Shown here piece by piece: positions 7,517-15,727 of a DNA stretch of 37,942 bases. Positions within the stretch are counted from its first letter, which is position 1. Each line of letters starts with the position of its first letter. Origin of the DNA: Actinomycetota bacterium. GTDB taxonomy: Bacteria; Actinomycetota; Geothermincolia; Geothermincolales; RBG-13-55-18. The notes below the pieces were generated by a model. It did no database searches. It had not been told where the DNA came from and was given only the letters and a program-made list of their open reading frames with translations. A program made the position numbers and the translations under genes. The DNA lies in contig JACIXB010000002.1 in the NCBI GenBank assembly GCA_014360685.1, positions 1 to 37,942 on the forward strand, read 5' to 3'.

Positions 7517-8998
7517 TCAGAGATCGGAAATGGAAAGCACGGAGTCAACGATGTTCCGGGCGCTCGCCGCGTCCAGGACCACGGGGCGGCAGTAATCGTG
7601 TATCAGGTAGGGGAGGAGTTCTATCCCCACCAGCTCGCTTCCCATGAGCCTGCAGCGCAGAATAATACCCTGGCGGGTATAGTCGGCGAACTTCTGGTCG
7701 AAGACGAAGTTGCCCAAGCTGTAAGCGATGAAGCTCCCCTTGTACCACTCCAGGGATTGAATGCAATGGGGGTGGGTTCCGATGACCATGTCCGCCCCCG
7801 CCTCGCAGGCCGCGTGGGCCACCTTCCTCATAGAAGGGTTGGGCAACCTCTTGTATTCCTCGCTCCAGTGGAAGCCGACCACCACGAAGCCGCCCTCCCG
7901 CTTGGCCTTGCGCACCGCCTCCTGCATGGCGGCTAGGTCCTCCGGGTCGTCGGCGGCATAGGGCCACATGTCGAACCAGGCCACGCCCGGCCTCTGGGAG
8001 GTGGCGTTGATGCTTCCGGCGATGGCGTTGTAGCTCAGGAAGGTGATCCTGGTGCCTTTTATCTCCAGGCTGAGGGGGCTGTACGCCTCGTGGGCATCGC
8101 GACCTCCGCCCACGTAGGCGATACCGTTCTCGGCGAGGAGCTTCAAGGTGTCGGTGAAGGCGGCGGTACCGAAATTCGTGCTGTGGTTGTTGGCCAGGGA
8201 GACCACGTCGATCCCGCAGGCCTTGAGGCCCTCCACGGTCCGGCTGGGGGCGATGAAGTCGGTGCCTTTGTAAGGCGGGGCGTAACGATCCGAAAGGGGG
8301 CACTCCAGGTCCGCGTAGACCAGGTCCGCATCCCTGATGTAGGGGGCCACGGCCTCGAAGGGATAGAGGAATCCCTTCTCCGCCATGCGCATGGCCACCT
8401 TGCGGCCGGGGATGATGTCCCCCGCCGCGTTGAAGGTTATCTCCGGGTACAGGCGGGCCAGCTCTTCCGCAAGCCAGGAGGCCAAGGCATCCAACCTGGG
8501 GTCCTTTTTCCCGCTGCATAACCAGATGCTCTTCTCCGGGCCGAGGACGATCTCCCTGCCGGCGGCTTGCAGTTTCAGGGGCGGTACGTGGAGGAGTTCT
8601 ACACGGTGCGGCTTGAAGATGAGCAGGGGATTCCTGGTGACCATGGCGGAAGCCCCTTCCTCCACCACCTGGACGGAATCCTGGGGGTGCGTCTCACCGT
8701 AAGCCCGGAGGAGCGGGATGACTTCCTCCGCGATTTCCCGGTCAACCGCGACCTGAATCGGCGGTGAGGGCTGGGGGTTGGACGCCGCCTCCCTTTCCTT
8801 GTGGATGACCAGGAATACGAAGAGGAGGGATGAGAGGGTCACCAGGACCAGTGCCAGCAGAAGAGATTCCAGCCAGAGCAGCCGTCTTCGCCTGCGGTAG
8901 CGTAGCCTGGTGGTGCGGCGCATCCCGGGATAGGCGGACTCCGCCCCGGCGGAAACCTTTCCCGAGCTTCCTCCTTTTCGAGACGCCGAGCGTTTCAC
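7517..8998 (-). CDS. CapA-family metallophosphatase-like membrane-anchored protein
   Basis: A 493-residue protein. Residues 1-41 are very basic, one membrane helix spans about 43-66, and the rest should face outside (type II anchor). The C-terminal CapA domain (from about 190) has the family motifs AAGDIIPGR, ADLECPLS, LANNHSTNFG, GFHWSEEY, GTHPHC and SLGNFVFDQ, which supply the metal-binding Asp, Asn and His residues. Between anchor and CapA domain lies a region of about 100 residues (80-180) resembling a small substrate-binding-protein-like fold; I cannot name it. CapA proteins occur with poly-gamma-glutamate synthesis, but no capB or capC is nearby, so that role is not supported here. The start is a GTG after a purine-rich stretch. 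Confidence 0.88.
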   Translation of the reverse strand: MKRSASRKGGSSGKVSAGAESAYPGMRRTTRLRYRRRRRLLWLESLLLALVLVTLSSLLFVFLVIHKEREAASNPQPSPPIQVAVDREIAEEVIPLLRAYGETHPQDSVQVVEEGASAMVTRNPLLIFKPHRVELLHVPPLKLQAAGREIVLGPEKSIWLCSGKKDPRLDALASWLAEELARLYPEITFNAAGDIIPGRKVAMRMAEKGFLYPFEAVAPYIRDADLVYADLECPLSDRYAPPYKGTDFIAPSRTVEGLKACGIDVVSLANNHSTNFGTAAFTDTLKLLAENGIAYVGGGRDAHEAYSPLSLEIKGTRITFLSYNAIAGSINATSQRPGVAWFDMWPYAADDPEDLAAMQEAVRKAKREGGFVVVGFHWSEEYKRLPNPSMRKVAHAACEAGADMVIGTHPHCIQSLEWYKGSFIAYSLGNFVFDQKFADYTRQGIILRCRLMGSELVGIELLPYLIHDYCRPVVLDAASARNIVDSVLSISDL

Positions 8999-9130
8999 CT
9001 TCCACCCCCTGCCCGTGAGCCGCCCAACGCCCCACTCCGACGGATAACCCCGGGTTCCAAACCCGCAGGTACGAGTAGCCGGTTATCGCTCCCGCGGCCT
9101 TCAGCACATCCCCCCGAGGCAACGCGATAA

Positions 9131-9245
9131 TATCATATAATCCGGATTCAAGCCCTTAATCTAGATTCGAGCCCTCCAGCCGACTTCCCTTTGAGGCTTC
9201 CCCACCCGCGCGTTCTTGTGCACCGGCGCATGGTATCATATAATC
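9131..9245. repeat. Two copies of the 12-mer TATCATATAATC
   Basis: The same AT-rich 12-mer occurs at 9131-9142 and 9234-9245 in otherwise GC-rich DNA. The second copy contains the -10 box of the tRNA promoter. The first has no matching -35 box on the plus strand. A second short direct repeat, GATTCxAGCCCT, lies between them at about 9145 and 9166. A small local duplication is likely. Confidence 0.5.
9216..9244 (+). promoter_or_regulatory. Promoter of tRNA-Asn
   Basis: TTGTGC (9216-9221), 17 bases, then a perfect TATAAT (9239-9244). Transcription would start near 9251, about 58 bases before the mature tRNA. Confidence 0.7.
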
Positions 9246-9308
9246 TGAAATCGCACGCCAGGCGCTGAACGGCGCGGGAGCGGCAAGGAACGGCCGCCGC
9301 ATATGCTT

Positions 9309-9384
9309 TCCCCGGTAGCTCAACAGGTAGAGCGGGTGGCTGTTAACCACTAGGTTGGGGGTTCGAGTCCCTCCCGGGGAGCCA
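9309..9384 (+). tRNA. trnN: tRNA-Asn (anticodon GTT)
   Basis: A full cloverleaf: acceptor stem TCCCCGG/CCGGGGA (7 pairs), D stem GCTC/GAGC, anticodon stem GGTGG/CCACT with a G-U closing pair, anticodon GTT at 9342-9344, T arm GGGGG-TTCGAGT-CCCTC, discriminator G at 9381 and an encoded CCA at 9382-9384. It has its own promoter and terminator and so forms a separate unit. Confidence 0.97.
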
Positions 9385-9391
9385 GAAAATC

Positions 9392-9424
9392 AAGCGGGGT
9401 CGAAAGGCCTCGCTTTGCTTTTAT
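9392..9424 (+). terminator. Rho-independent terminator of tRNA-Asn
   Basis: AAGCGGGG (9392-9399) pairs with CCTCGCTT (9408-9415, one G-U pair) around an 8-base loop. A T-rich tail (TGCTTTTAT) follows. Confidence 0.7.
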
Positions 9425-9602
9425 CCTTCCGGTTTCGCTTCCCCGGACATGCATGAATAGCTTGAAGGCAACAATACCCTCCACGTTGTCGTAGGAAACC
9501 TCTGCTCACACGCATTAACATGCTCATTTTTTGGTAAGATATCAACATTATTAGGTGCATTGAGAAATTAGGGTAGATACCAGCATCCGGGAGTAAGTGC
9601 CT

Positions 9603-10424
9603 ATGGGCCTGCGCAAAATGATATTCGACGGCTTCAGGTTCCCCGTAAGCCCGGTGGGGCTGGCCCGCAGGTACCAGGGCTCGCTACGTCGTCTGGGAGG
9701 GATCTGGCCTGTGGGCCCCATCAGCGCCTCCGTCGTTCGGGGGAACACCTTCACCTGCATCCCCGTGGGGGAGAGCGTAACGGTCCCCCCGGACTTGCCC
9801 GTCCCTGAATCGATAGTGGAGGGCTTGATCGAGCGGGCCTCGCGGCGCTTTATCGTGGACCACTGCTTCTGCCGCTCCTCCTCGGGCTGCACAGAACACG
9901 ACCCCGGCATCGGCTGTCTCTTCCTGGGGGAGGGTACCCGCCAGCTTGACCCGGCCATGGGGCGCGAAGCCAGCGTTGAGGAAGCCCGGGAGCACCTGCG
10001 CAGGGCGGTGTCCTCCGGCCTGGTACCCTGCGTCGGGCAGTCCTGGGTGGATGCCCGCGCCTTCGGGGTCAGCGACTACCAGCGCCTCATGACCGTCTGC
10101 TTCTGCTGCTCCTGCTGCTGCCTTATCGGCTTGGTGCCGTACCTGCTGCCCGAGGCGATGCGCATAATGGTAAGGCTGGAGGGGGTCTGCGTCGAGGTGG
10201 GAGAGGGCTGCGACGGATGCGGGGCATGCAAGGATTCTTGCATCTTCTCACAGCTCCGGCTGGAGGGCGGACGAGCCGTCGTGGGGGACGACTGCAAGGC
10301 CTGCGGGCGCTGCGCAGCCGCCTGTCCTCGCGGGGCCATCCGCGTCCGCGTGGAGGACCCGGACTATATCCGCCTGTATCTGGAGCGCATTAGTACGCGG
10401 GTGGACATCGGCTCCGCCAGCTGA
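9603..10424 (+). CDS. Cys-rich 4Fe-4S protein with CFCCxCCC motif (copy 1)
   Basis: A 273-residue protein of unknown function. A first Cys group HCFCRSSSGC with a later GCLFLGE (C88, C90, C96, C105) is followed by VCFCCSCCC (C166, C168, C169, C171-173) and a classical two-[4Fe-4S] ferredoxin domain (C203/206/209/213 and C231/234/237/241). The protein at 24598 has all these cysteines at the same residue numbers, which also supports the ATG at 9603 over a GTG two codons upstream; GGGAG lies 9 bases before 9603. No transmembrane helix or signal is obvious, although residues after the CFCC motif are hydrophobic. It stands alone between the tRNA and a convergent operon. Probably an Fe-S redox enzyme or electron carrier; substrate unknown. 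Confidence 0.85.
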   Translation: MGLRKMIFDGFRFPVSPVGLARRYQGSLRRLGGIWPVGPISASVVRGNTFTCIPVGESVTVPPDLPVPESIVEGLIERASRRFIVDHCFCRSSSGCTEHDPGIGCLFLGEGTRQLDPAMGREASVEEAREHLRRAVSSGLVPCVGQSWVDARAFGVSDYQRLMTVCFCCSCCCLIGLVPYLLPEAMRIMVRLEGVCVEVGEGCDGCGACKDSCIFSQLRLEGGRAVVGDDCKACGRCAAACPRGAIRVRVEDPDYIRLYLERISTRVDIGSAS

Positions 10425-10497
10425 AGAAACTGCTGAGGGAATGAATACACTCTGAATAGTGATATTATTTTGGCAATATTTTGGCAACCTGCAACGT

Positions 10498-11682
10498 CTA
10501 CCCTCCGGAAGCCATGCACCGGAGGGGCCGGCGGTGCACTATCTCCGCGAAACACTTGTTGCACGAAATGCAGGAAGAGGCCTCCGCCCTGCCTTCGCGG
10601 AACTTTTTCACCAGGTTGGGCTCCCGCACCAGGGGGCGGCTCAAGGCCACGAAGTCCGCCTCTCCCTTTTCCGCTATTTCTTCCATCTGGGAGAGGCGCC
10701 GTAGGCCGCCCACCAGGATGAAGGGCACTTCCCCTATGGCCGCCTTGATGACCCTGGCGTCCTCCAGGTTGTAGGGGCCGCTGAAATCGTACTTCCCGGC
10801 CATGCTCCGGAACTTGAGCCAGGCCACCGGTTTCTGCCATCCCGGCAGGTCCTTCACCAGCTCCTTCACCGGGACGCCGCCCCGCCAGATGTGCCACCCG
10901 GAATAGGTGGTGCACCCCGAGGCGATCTCCAGGGCGTCGATGCCCAGCTCCGCCATCCATTTCGCATAGCGGGCCGCGAGCGGGGTGGTGATCCCCTCCC
11001 GGGGGGTGTAGTCGTTGGCTGTGAGCTTGACCGTCAAAGCCATTCCCGGGGCGAGGTTCCTCCTCACCTCCCGGATGACCTCGCGCATGATGCGGAAACG
11101 GTTCTCGTCCGACCCGCCCCACCCGTCCTTCCGACGGTTGAAGTAGGGGGAAAGGAATTCGTTCAGGAGATACCCTCCCGAGGCGGCGATGTGCACCCCG
11201 TCCGCTCCCGCCTCCGCCGCCCGGCGCGCCGCCTGCCCGAAGGCCCGTATGGCCTCCTCTATCTCCCTCTCGCGCATGGGCCGGGCCAGGTTGAGGTACA
11301 TGGGGTTGGGCCCCACCAAGGAGGGGGCGAGGGGGGTCCTCCCGATGGCCTGCCGGTTTGTCTGGGCCCCGGCGTGCAGGAGCTGGATGAATATCTTCGC
11401 CCCGTGCTCGTGCACCGCCTCGGCCAGCCTCTTCAGGCCGGGGATCATGGCGTCACTGTATATCCCTATGGCCCTCCCCGGGACGTTTCCCAGGGGATGG
11501 ACGATGGCTATGCCGGTGATGATCAGGCCTACTTCCCCGCGCGCCAGCCGGGAATAGCGCTGTACGAGCATATCCGTGACCCTGCCGTCTTCCTCCGCCA
11601 TGCTCTCGTAGGTGGCGGCGTGTACGAAGCGGTTCCTGATCTCCACCTCGCCTATTTTCGCGGGGTTGAACAGGATTGACAA
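10498..11682 (-). CDS. Old yellow enzyme-family ene-reductase with C-terminal Fe-S motif
   Basis: A 394-residue FMN enzyme of the NADH:flavin oxidoreductase / 2,4-dienoyl-CoA reductase family. The barrel motifs are intact: RNRFVHAA near the N-terminus, GVHIAASGGYLLNEFLSP, GWGGSDENRFR and VGGLRR. The C-terminus has C-x2-C-x2-C-x11-C (within SCISCNKCF...RC), the [4Fe-4S] site of dienoyl-CoA and 2-enoate reductases. The second FAD/NAD domain of those enzymes is absent, so an external electron donor is likely. The start is taken as TTG at 11682 because GGGAGG lies 6 bases upstream; no ATG is available in range. It follows the acyl-CoA dehydrogenase gene by 41 bases in the same operon. It probably reduces an enoyl or dienoyl substrate; the precise substrate is not known. 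Confidence 0.88.
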   Translation of the reverse strand: MSILFNPAKIGEVEIRNRFVHAATYESMAEEDGRVTDMLVQRYSRLARGEVGLIITGIAIVHPLGNVPGRAIGIYSDAMIPGLKRLAEAVHEHGAKIFIQLLHAGAQTNRQAIGRTPLAPSLVGPNPMYLNLARPMREREIEEAIRAFGQAARRAAEAGADGVHIAASGGYLLNEFLSPYFNRRKDGWGGSDENRFRIMREVIREVRRNLAPGMALTVKLTANDYTPREGITTPLAARYAKWMAELGIDALEIASGCTTYSGWHIWRGGVPVKELVKDLPGWQKPVAWLKFRSMAGKYDFSGPYNLEDARVIKAAIGEVPFILVGGLRRLSQMEEIAEKGEADFVALSRPLVREPNLVKKFREGRAEASSCISCNKCFAEIVHRRPLRCMASGG

Positions 11683-11723
11683 TTTGACCCTCCCTTTCTC
11701 GCTTGATCCATCCTGGTGCGAAA

Positions 11724-13187
11724 TCACCTCCGCGGCTTTGGCAGCTCGATCCTCAGGGAACCCTCCTGTTCCACCATGAACCAGGTGAGCCGGTTCAACT
11801 GGTTGGTCCCCTCGTATATCTGGGTCACCTTGACGTCGCGGTAGCACTTCTCGACCCTGCGCCTCTCCTCGGAGTCCTCCGGCCCCATGAGCTGGAGGGC
11901 GCGCGAGGCTATCCCCATGGCCATGTCCGTGGAGGCGAACTTGGCCAAGGAGGCCAACGCCAGGAGGCGGGTCATCTCCTCCTCACTGACCAGCAGGCGC
12001 AGCAAGTGGGCCGAGGTGACCTTTCCCAGGCGGGAATGCAGGAAAGACAGGTAAGGCCTGGAGAGCCTGAGCTCCCGGGGCAGGGCGAAGAGGGCCTTCA
12101 TCATGGGGTTGACCAAAAGGCCGCCGAACACCTTGTCCCCGGCCAGGCTGTGGTCCAGGATGAGCCCCCGGCATTCCTGTATGGAGGCCGCCATGTCGGC
12201 GATCTCCATCTGTATCCTCTGTTCCTCTAAGGGTTTCCTGCCCCCGCGTTCCCGCCGCGCCCAGGAGAGGAAGTTCTTGAGCACGCCGCGCGCTATCCCC
12301 GTTCCCACCGCTCCCACCGGCCCCCGCGAGGCGGCCATGATAGCCAGTATGCCCATGGACATGCCGTCCCCCTCGTAACCGATGACGTTCTCCTCGGGGA
12401 CGAAGACGTTGTCGAATAGGATCTCGGCGGCATGGCAGGCCCTCTGCCCCATCTTGCGCTCCACGCGCGGGACCGAGAAGCCCTCCATGTCCCGGCTCAC
12501 CAGGAACACGGTCCAGGTCTCCAGGGGGCGACTGCGGTCGGTGGCCGCGCACACCGTTAGGTACTTGGCCTCCTTCCCCCCGGAGATGAAGCACTTGCGG
12601 CCGTTGAGGAGGTAGCCTCCCTTCACCCGGCACGCCTCCATGCCTATCCTGGCCTGGGCCAGGAAATGGGGTTCCTCCACGTCGGTGCCGGCGGAGGGTT
12701 CGGTGATGGCGTAGGCCATGAGCACCGGCTCCCCCTTCTTCTCCCCCTCCACGATCTCGTGGAGGACCGTGTCCCAGTGGGGCATGCCCCCGGGGGTGAG
12801 GAGTGGACAGGCTCCCAGCCCGGTGGCGGCGATCATGTTCCCGATGCCCGCGCAGGCGGAGCATATCTCCTCCACCCCTAGCGAGGCGGCGGTGAGCATG
12901 TACTTTCCGGCCAGGCCCCCGAGCACCTTGGGCACCACCATACTGAAGAGGCGGTAGCTTCCCGCGGTTCGCACCAGTTCGCGGTCGAAATACTCGGGGT
13001 CCTGCTCCATCCGCTCGTCGAGCTCCAGGGCCCTGGGTTCCGCGTGCAGGCGCGCGAACTCCGCGCTGGCCTCGGCGATGCGCAGGACCTCGTCCACTCC
13101 CCCGGGGTCCAATCCATGCAGGGTTTCCAGCACCGGCGTCTCCCTGAGGAGCCGCTCCCCGTAGGCATTAAGCCTTCTCCTCTTCAT
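11724..13187 (-). CDS. Acyl-CoA dehydrogenase family flavoprotein
   Basis: A 487-residue protein, about 100 longer than the common enzymes, mainly at the N-terminus and in the C-terminal helical domain. It shows the flavin/substrate motif AYAITEPSAGTD, the beta-domain NGRKCFISGG, and QIYEGTNQL with the putative catalytic Glu at residue 459 near the C-terminus, where short-chain acyl-CoA dehydrogenases have it. The enzyme would oxidise an acyl-CoA to the 2-enoyl-CoA and hand electrons to an electron-transfer flavoprotein; no etfAB is in the window. ATG at 13187 follows GGGAGGAAAC, an excellent ribosome site. It leads directly into the ene-reductase gene. Chain-length preference is unknown. Confidence 0.92.
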   Translation of the reverse strand: MKRRRLNAYGERLLRETPVLETLHGLDPGGVDEVLRIAEASAEFARLHAEPRALELDERMEQDPEYFDRELVRTAGSYRLFSMVVPKVLGGLAGKYMLTAASLGVEEICSACAGIGNMIAATGLGACPLLTPGGMPHWDTVLHEIVEGEKKGEPVLMAYAITEPSAGTDVEEPHFLAQARIGMEACRVKGGYLLNGRKCFISGGKEAKYLTVCAATDRSRPLETWTVFLVSRDMEGFSVPRVERKMGQRACHAAEILFDNVFVPEENVIGYEGDGMSMGILAIMAASRGPVGAVGTGIARGVLKNFLSWARRERGGRKPLEEQRIQMEIADMAASIQECRGLILDHSLAGDKVFGGLLVNPMMKALFALPRELRLSRPYLSFLHSRLGKVTSAHLLRLLVSEEEMTRLLALASLAKFASTDMAMGIASRALQLMGPEDSEERRRVEKCYRDVKVTQIYEGTNQLNRLTWFMVEQEGSLRIELPKPRR

Positions 13188-13656
13188 GTTTCCTCCCCGA
13201 AACTCACCCCGGCTTCCTTCCCGGACCCGACCTCCGCCACGGGTACGATCCGCAACCTAACGACCCCTCTACCCGGTATTGAGGGGAGCTGGAACCGTTT
13301 CCGGGAAAGCTAAGATCACCGAAACGACTGCCGTTGAATCGAAGATTGCGGCGACTAGGCCATGCCGGAACCGGCTGGCAGGCCTGGTTTCGAGAAATGC
13401 GACGGTTGCCGCTATCCCTGGCGTGAATTCGTCAGCGATGAAAACCCGGTTCCTCTCCTCCCCAGGTTAAATATTCTCCGCCCCACGGGTTTTGTCAAGC
13501 GGAGGAGATGGCTCACTGCCAAGCCATGAAAGAGGCCGATGGGAATCGTGTCCGGATAGGACCCCGGGAGGGGCTTTTCCGCGCAATCCGAAGACGCGCG
13601 GGCGGCCATGGGTGGGCGGCTCTTTTCCCGGAGCGCTCATCATTCGGACTCCGGGA
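13188..13656. other. Intergenic region with one hairpin
   Basis: About 470 bases with no credible gene. CCCGGAG near 13626 pairs with CTCCGGG near 13648 around a 15-base loop, just after the stop of the QueG-like gene, but no T-run follows on either strand. Confidence 0.4.
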
Positions 13657-14484
13657 TCATATCCCCTTGGGGCGTATTTTCTCCCAGCTTTCACCCACGG
13701 GGCATGCCTTCATGCATTCGATGCAGAAATCCACATCCGTTATGTAGATCTGGCCCACTTCGGTAAAGAAATCCCTGCGTTTCACGTGGCGCAGGAGCAT
13801 GCCCACAAAGGCAGGCCACTCCGATATGCTACTTGGGCGCTTGCGCTCGAACCCCAAGGACCAGTAATCGAAGCAGGAATCTACATCATAACCGGAATGG
13901 CTAAGGGCCTTTACCGAGCAGGCCATTATGCACCTGGAACAACCTTCCATACAGAGGTCCCATTCCCGGTAGGGGTCCGCCTCCAGCGGCGCCTCGGTGA
14001 CTATCGCGCCGAGGCGCTGGTGGGGGCCGTATTGCGGCGTGAGCAGAAGGTTCGAGCGGCCGATTTGCCCCAGACCCGCACTCACCGCGGCGTGCTTCAG
14101 CGAAAGGTGGCCAACGGCGCGCGTATGCGGGAGCTTCTTTCCCGTGCAGGGATCGAGCTTGTGGATCTCCGCAGGCTTGTCCGCGGATATGGGAAGGGAA
14201 AGGAAGCCCTCCCTCTCCAGCCATCTCGCGACCTTTTCCGCCGCCTGGTCAAGGAGGCGCGAGGTCTGCATCTTGTTGCGCGTCCACAGCCGGATGTCGG
14301 GGGCGTAAACCGCGCCGAGACTGTGCGCCACCGCCATGACTATGACGCTCCGAGCCGTGGGCATGAGGGCGGTCGCGGGCCGCGGGGGTGAGGCGACCAT
14401 CAGGCTGTCCGCGCCGGCTATCCCCACCAGGTCGATGCCCTCCTCGTAAAGGGCCGCTTTTATCGAGGACGCGTCTATGCTCAT
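13657..14484 (-). CDS. QueG-like (epoxyqueuosine reductase-related) 4Fe-4S protein
   Basis: A 275-residue cytosolic Fe-S protein. The central HAAVSAGLGQIGRSNLLLTP followed by GAIVTEAPL is the signature stretch of the QueG-like domain. A cysteine group C-x3-C-x2-C-x3-C (CMEGCSRCIMAC) and a later CIECMKACP give two [4Fe-4S] sites as in ferredoxins. True QueG is a B12 enzyme of tRNA queuosine synthesis and has a HEAT-like tail; this protein lacks that tail and lies among acyl-CoA genes, so it is probably a paralogue with another substrate. AGGAGG precedes the ATG at 14484. It ends 470 bases before the acyl-CoA dehydrogenase start and follows the 3-hydroxyacyl-CoA dehydrogenase gene by 81 bases. 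Confidence 0.78.
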   Translation of the reverse strand: MSIDASSIKAALYEEGIDLVGIAGADSLMVASPPRPATALMPTARSVIVMAVAHSLGAVYAPDIRLWTRNKMQTSRLLDQAAEKVARWLEREGFLSLPISADKPAEIHKLDPCTGKKLPHTRAVGHLSLKHAAVSAGLGQIGRSNLLLTPQYGPHQRLGAIVTEAPLEADPYREWDLCMEGCSRCIMACSVKALSHSGYDVDSCFDYWSLGFERKRPSSISEWPAFVGMLLRHVKRRDFFTEVGQIYITDVDFCIECMKACPVGESWEKIRPKGI

Positions 14485-14565
14485 GGGCTCGCCTCCTTTC
14501 CTTTCGCCATCCCTCCCGGGTGCCTCAAGGTCAACCTCTTTTTCATATAAATGATCCGTGGCCCC

Positions 14566-15507
14566 TCAGACCGGGTCGAAGGTGCCCAGCTCCCGCATGC
14601 GGTCCATGAGCTCCAGGAAGAGGCGGTCCCTCTTGGCAAGGATATCCATCTCATCCCGGCCGCCGTAGTCGTATATCCCCGCCGAGGTCTTCACTCCCAG
14701 CCGTCCCCTTTCCACCAGCTCCTGGATAAAGGGCACGCTCAGGCCGTAGCTCCCGGCGATGTCCGCCACCAGGTCCAACCCGGTGAAGTCCAGGGATTGC
14801 ACCACCCCGATGACCGGCATGCGTATGCCGATGCTGTACTTCACGGCCCGGTCGATGTCCTCGGGTTCCACGAGGCCGGAGCCCAGGAGCTCGAACACGG
14901 CCAGGCCCATCATGTTCTGGATCTTGTTGACGATGAAGGCCCGGGTGAAGCCCTTGAGGACCACGGGCACCTTTCCAAGGCTTTCCAGGAAGGTCCTCAC
15001 CAGGGAGACCGCCTCCCGGGAGGTCTCCGGGCCCGGGACCACCTCCACCAGGGGGATGACGTGCGGCGGGTTGAACCAGTGGGCGATAAGCAACCTGGAC
15101 GGGTCCTTAACCTCGACGAACTCGAAGATGTCCAGGCCCGAGGTGTTGCTGGTGAGGATGGCGTGCGGGGGACAGCAGCGGTCCAGCCTGGCGAAGACCT
15201 CCTTCTTGACCTCGGGGACCTCGGGAACGGCCTCGACGACCAGGTGGCAGTCCTCCGCCGCTTCCTCCAAAACGGTGAAGGCGCGTATCCTGCCTCGGAC
15301 GGTCTCCCAGCCTCCGGGGTCCTCCTTGCCCGCCTCGGCCAGGACCCGGAAAGCGCTTTCCATGAGGCGCAAAGCGTGGTCGAGCCTCTCCTGCTCTACG
15401 TCCACCAGGGCGACTTCCCTTCCCCGGCAGGCCATTACCAGGGCTATGGAGTGCCCCATGACCCCCGCTCCCACCACGACCACCTTCCCTATGTCCTCCG
15501 GCTGCAT
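14566..15507 (-). CDS. 3-hydroxyacyl-CoA dehydrogenase
   Basis: A 313-residue NAD-dependent enzyme of the FadB/Hbd dehydrogenase family, normal length for a single-function form. The nucleotide-binding glycines GAGVMG are at 13-18, NTSG near 121-124, and the catalytic His-Glu dyad fits H143 (in HWFNPPH) and E155 (in PLVEVV). It would oxidise 3-hydroxyacyl-CoA to 3-ketoacyl-CoA, or run the other way in butyrate-type synthesis. ATG 15507 is chosen for the strong site GGAGG seven bases upstream; the longer open frame has no such site. It shares direction with the short-chain dehydrogenase upstream (220-base gap) and the QueG-like gene downstream. Confidence 0.93.
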   Translation of the reverse strand: MQPEDIGKVVVVGAGVMGHSIALVMACRGREVALVDVEQERLDHALRLMESAFRVLAEAGKEDPGGWETVRGRIRAFTVLEEAAEDCHLVVEAVPEVPEVKKEVFARLDRCCPPHAILTSNTSGLDIFEFVEVKDPSRLLIAHWFNPPHVIPLVEVVPGPETSREAVSLVRTFLESLGKVPVVLKGFTRAFIVNKIQNMMGLAVFELLGSGLVEPEDIDRAVKYSIGIRMPVIGVVQSLDFTGLDLVADIAGSYGLSVPFIQELVERGRLGVKTSAGIYDYGGRDEMDILAKRDRLFLELMDRMRELGTFDPV

Positions 15508-15727
15508 GAGATCACCTCCTCGCTCGGGCGGATCGATCCGGGTCTCGGGAAAGCCCGCTCCGCACGTCCGGCGGATTTCCCGGGGCCGGCTTCCCGCGAC
15601 AATATTCCTCGAAAAGTCCTCTTCCACCCCATCACGCCCGTTGGTACCCATCCCCGCCCAGGCCCGATCTTTCCCTCTCCTTGCCGGACAGGCTACTCCA
15701 TGTTGCTTTGCGCCCCCCGGGGCGGCT

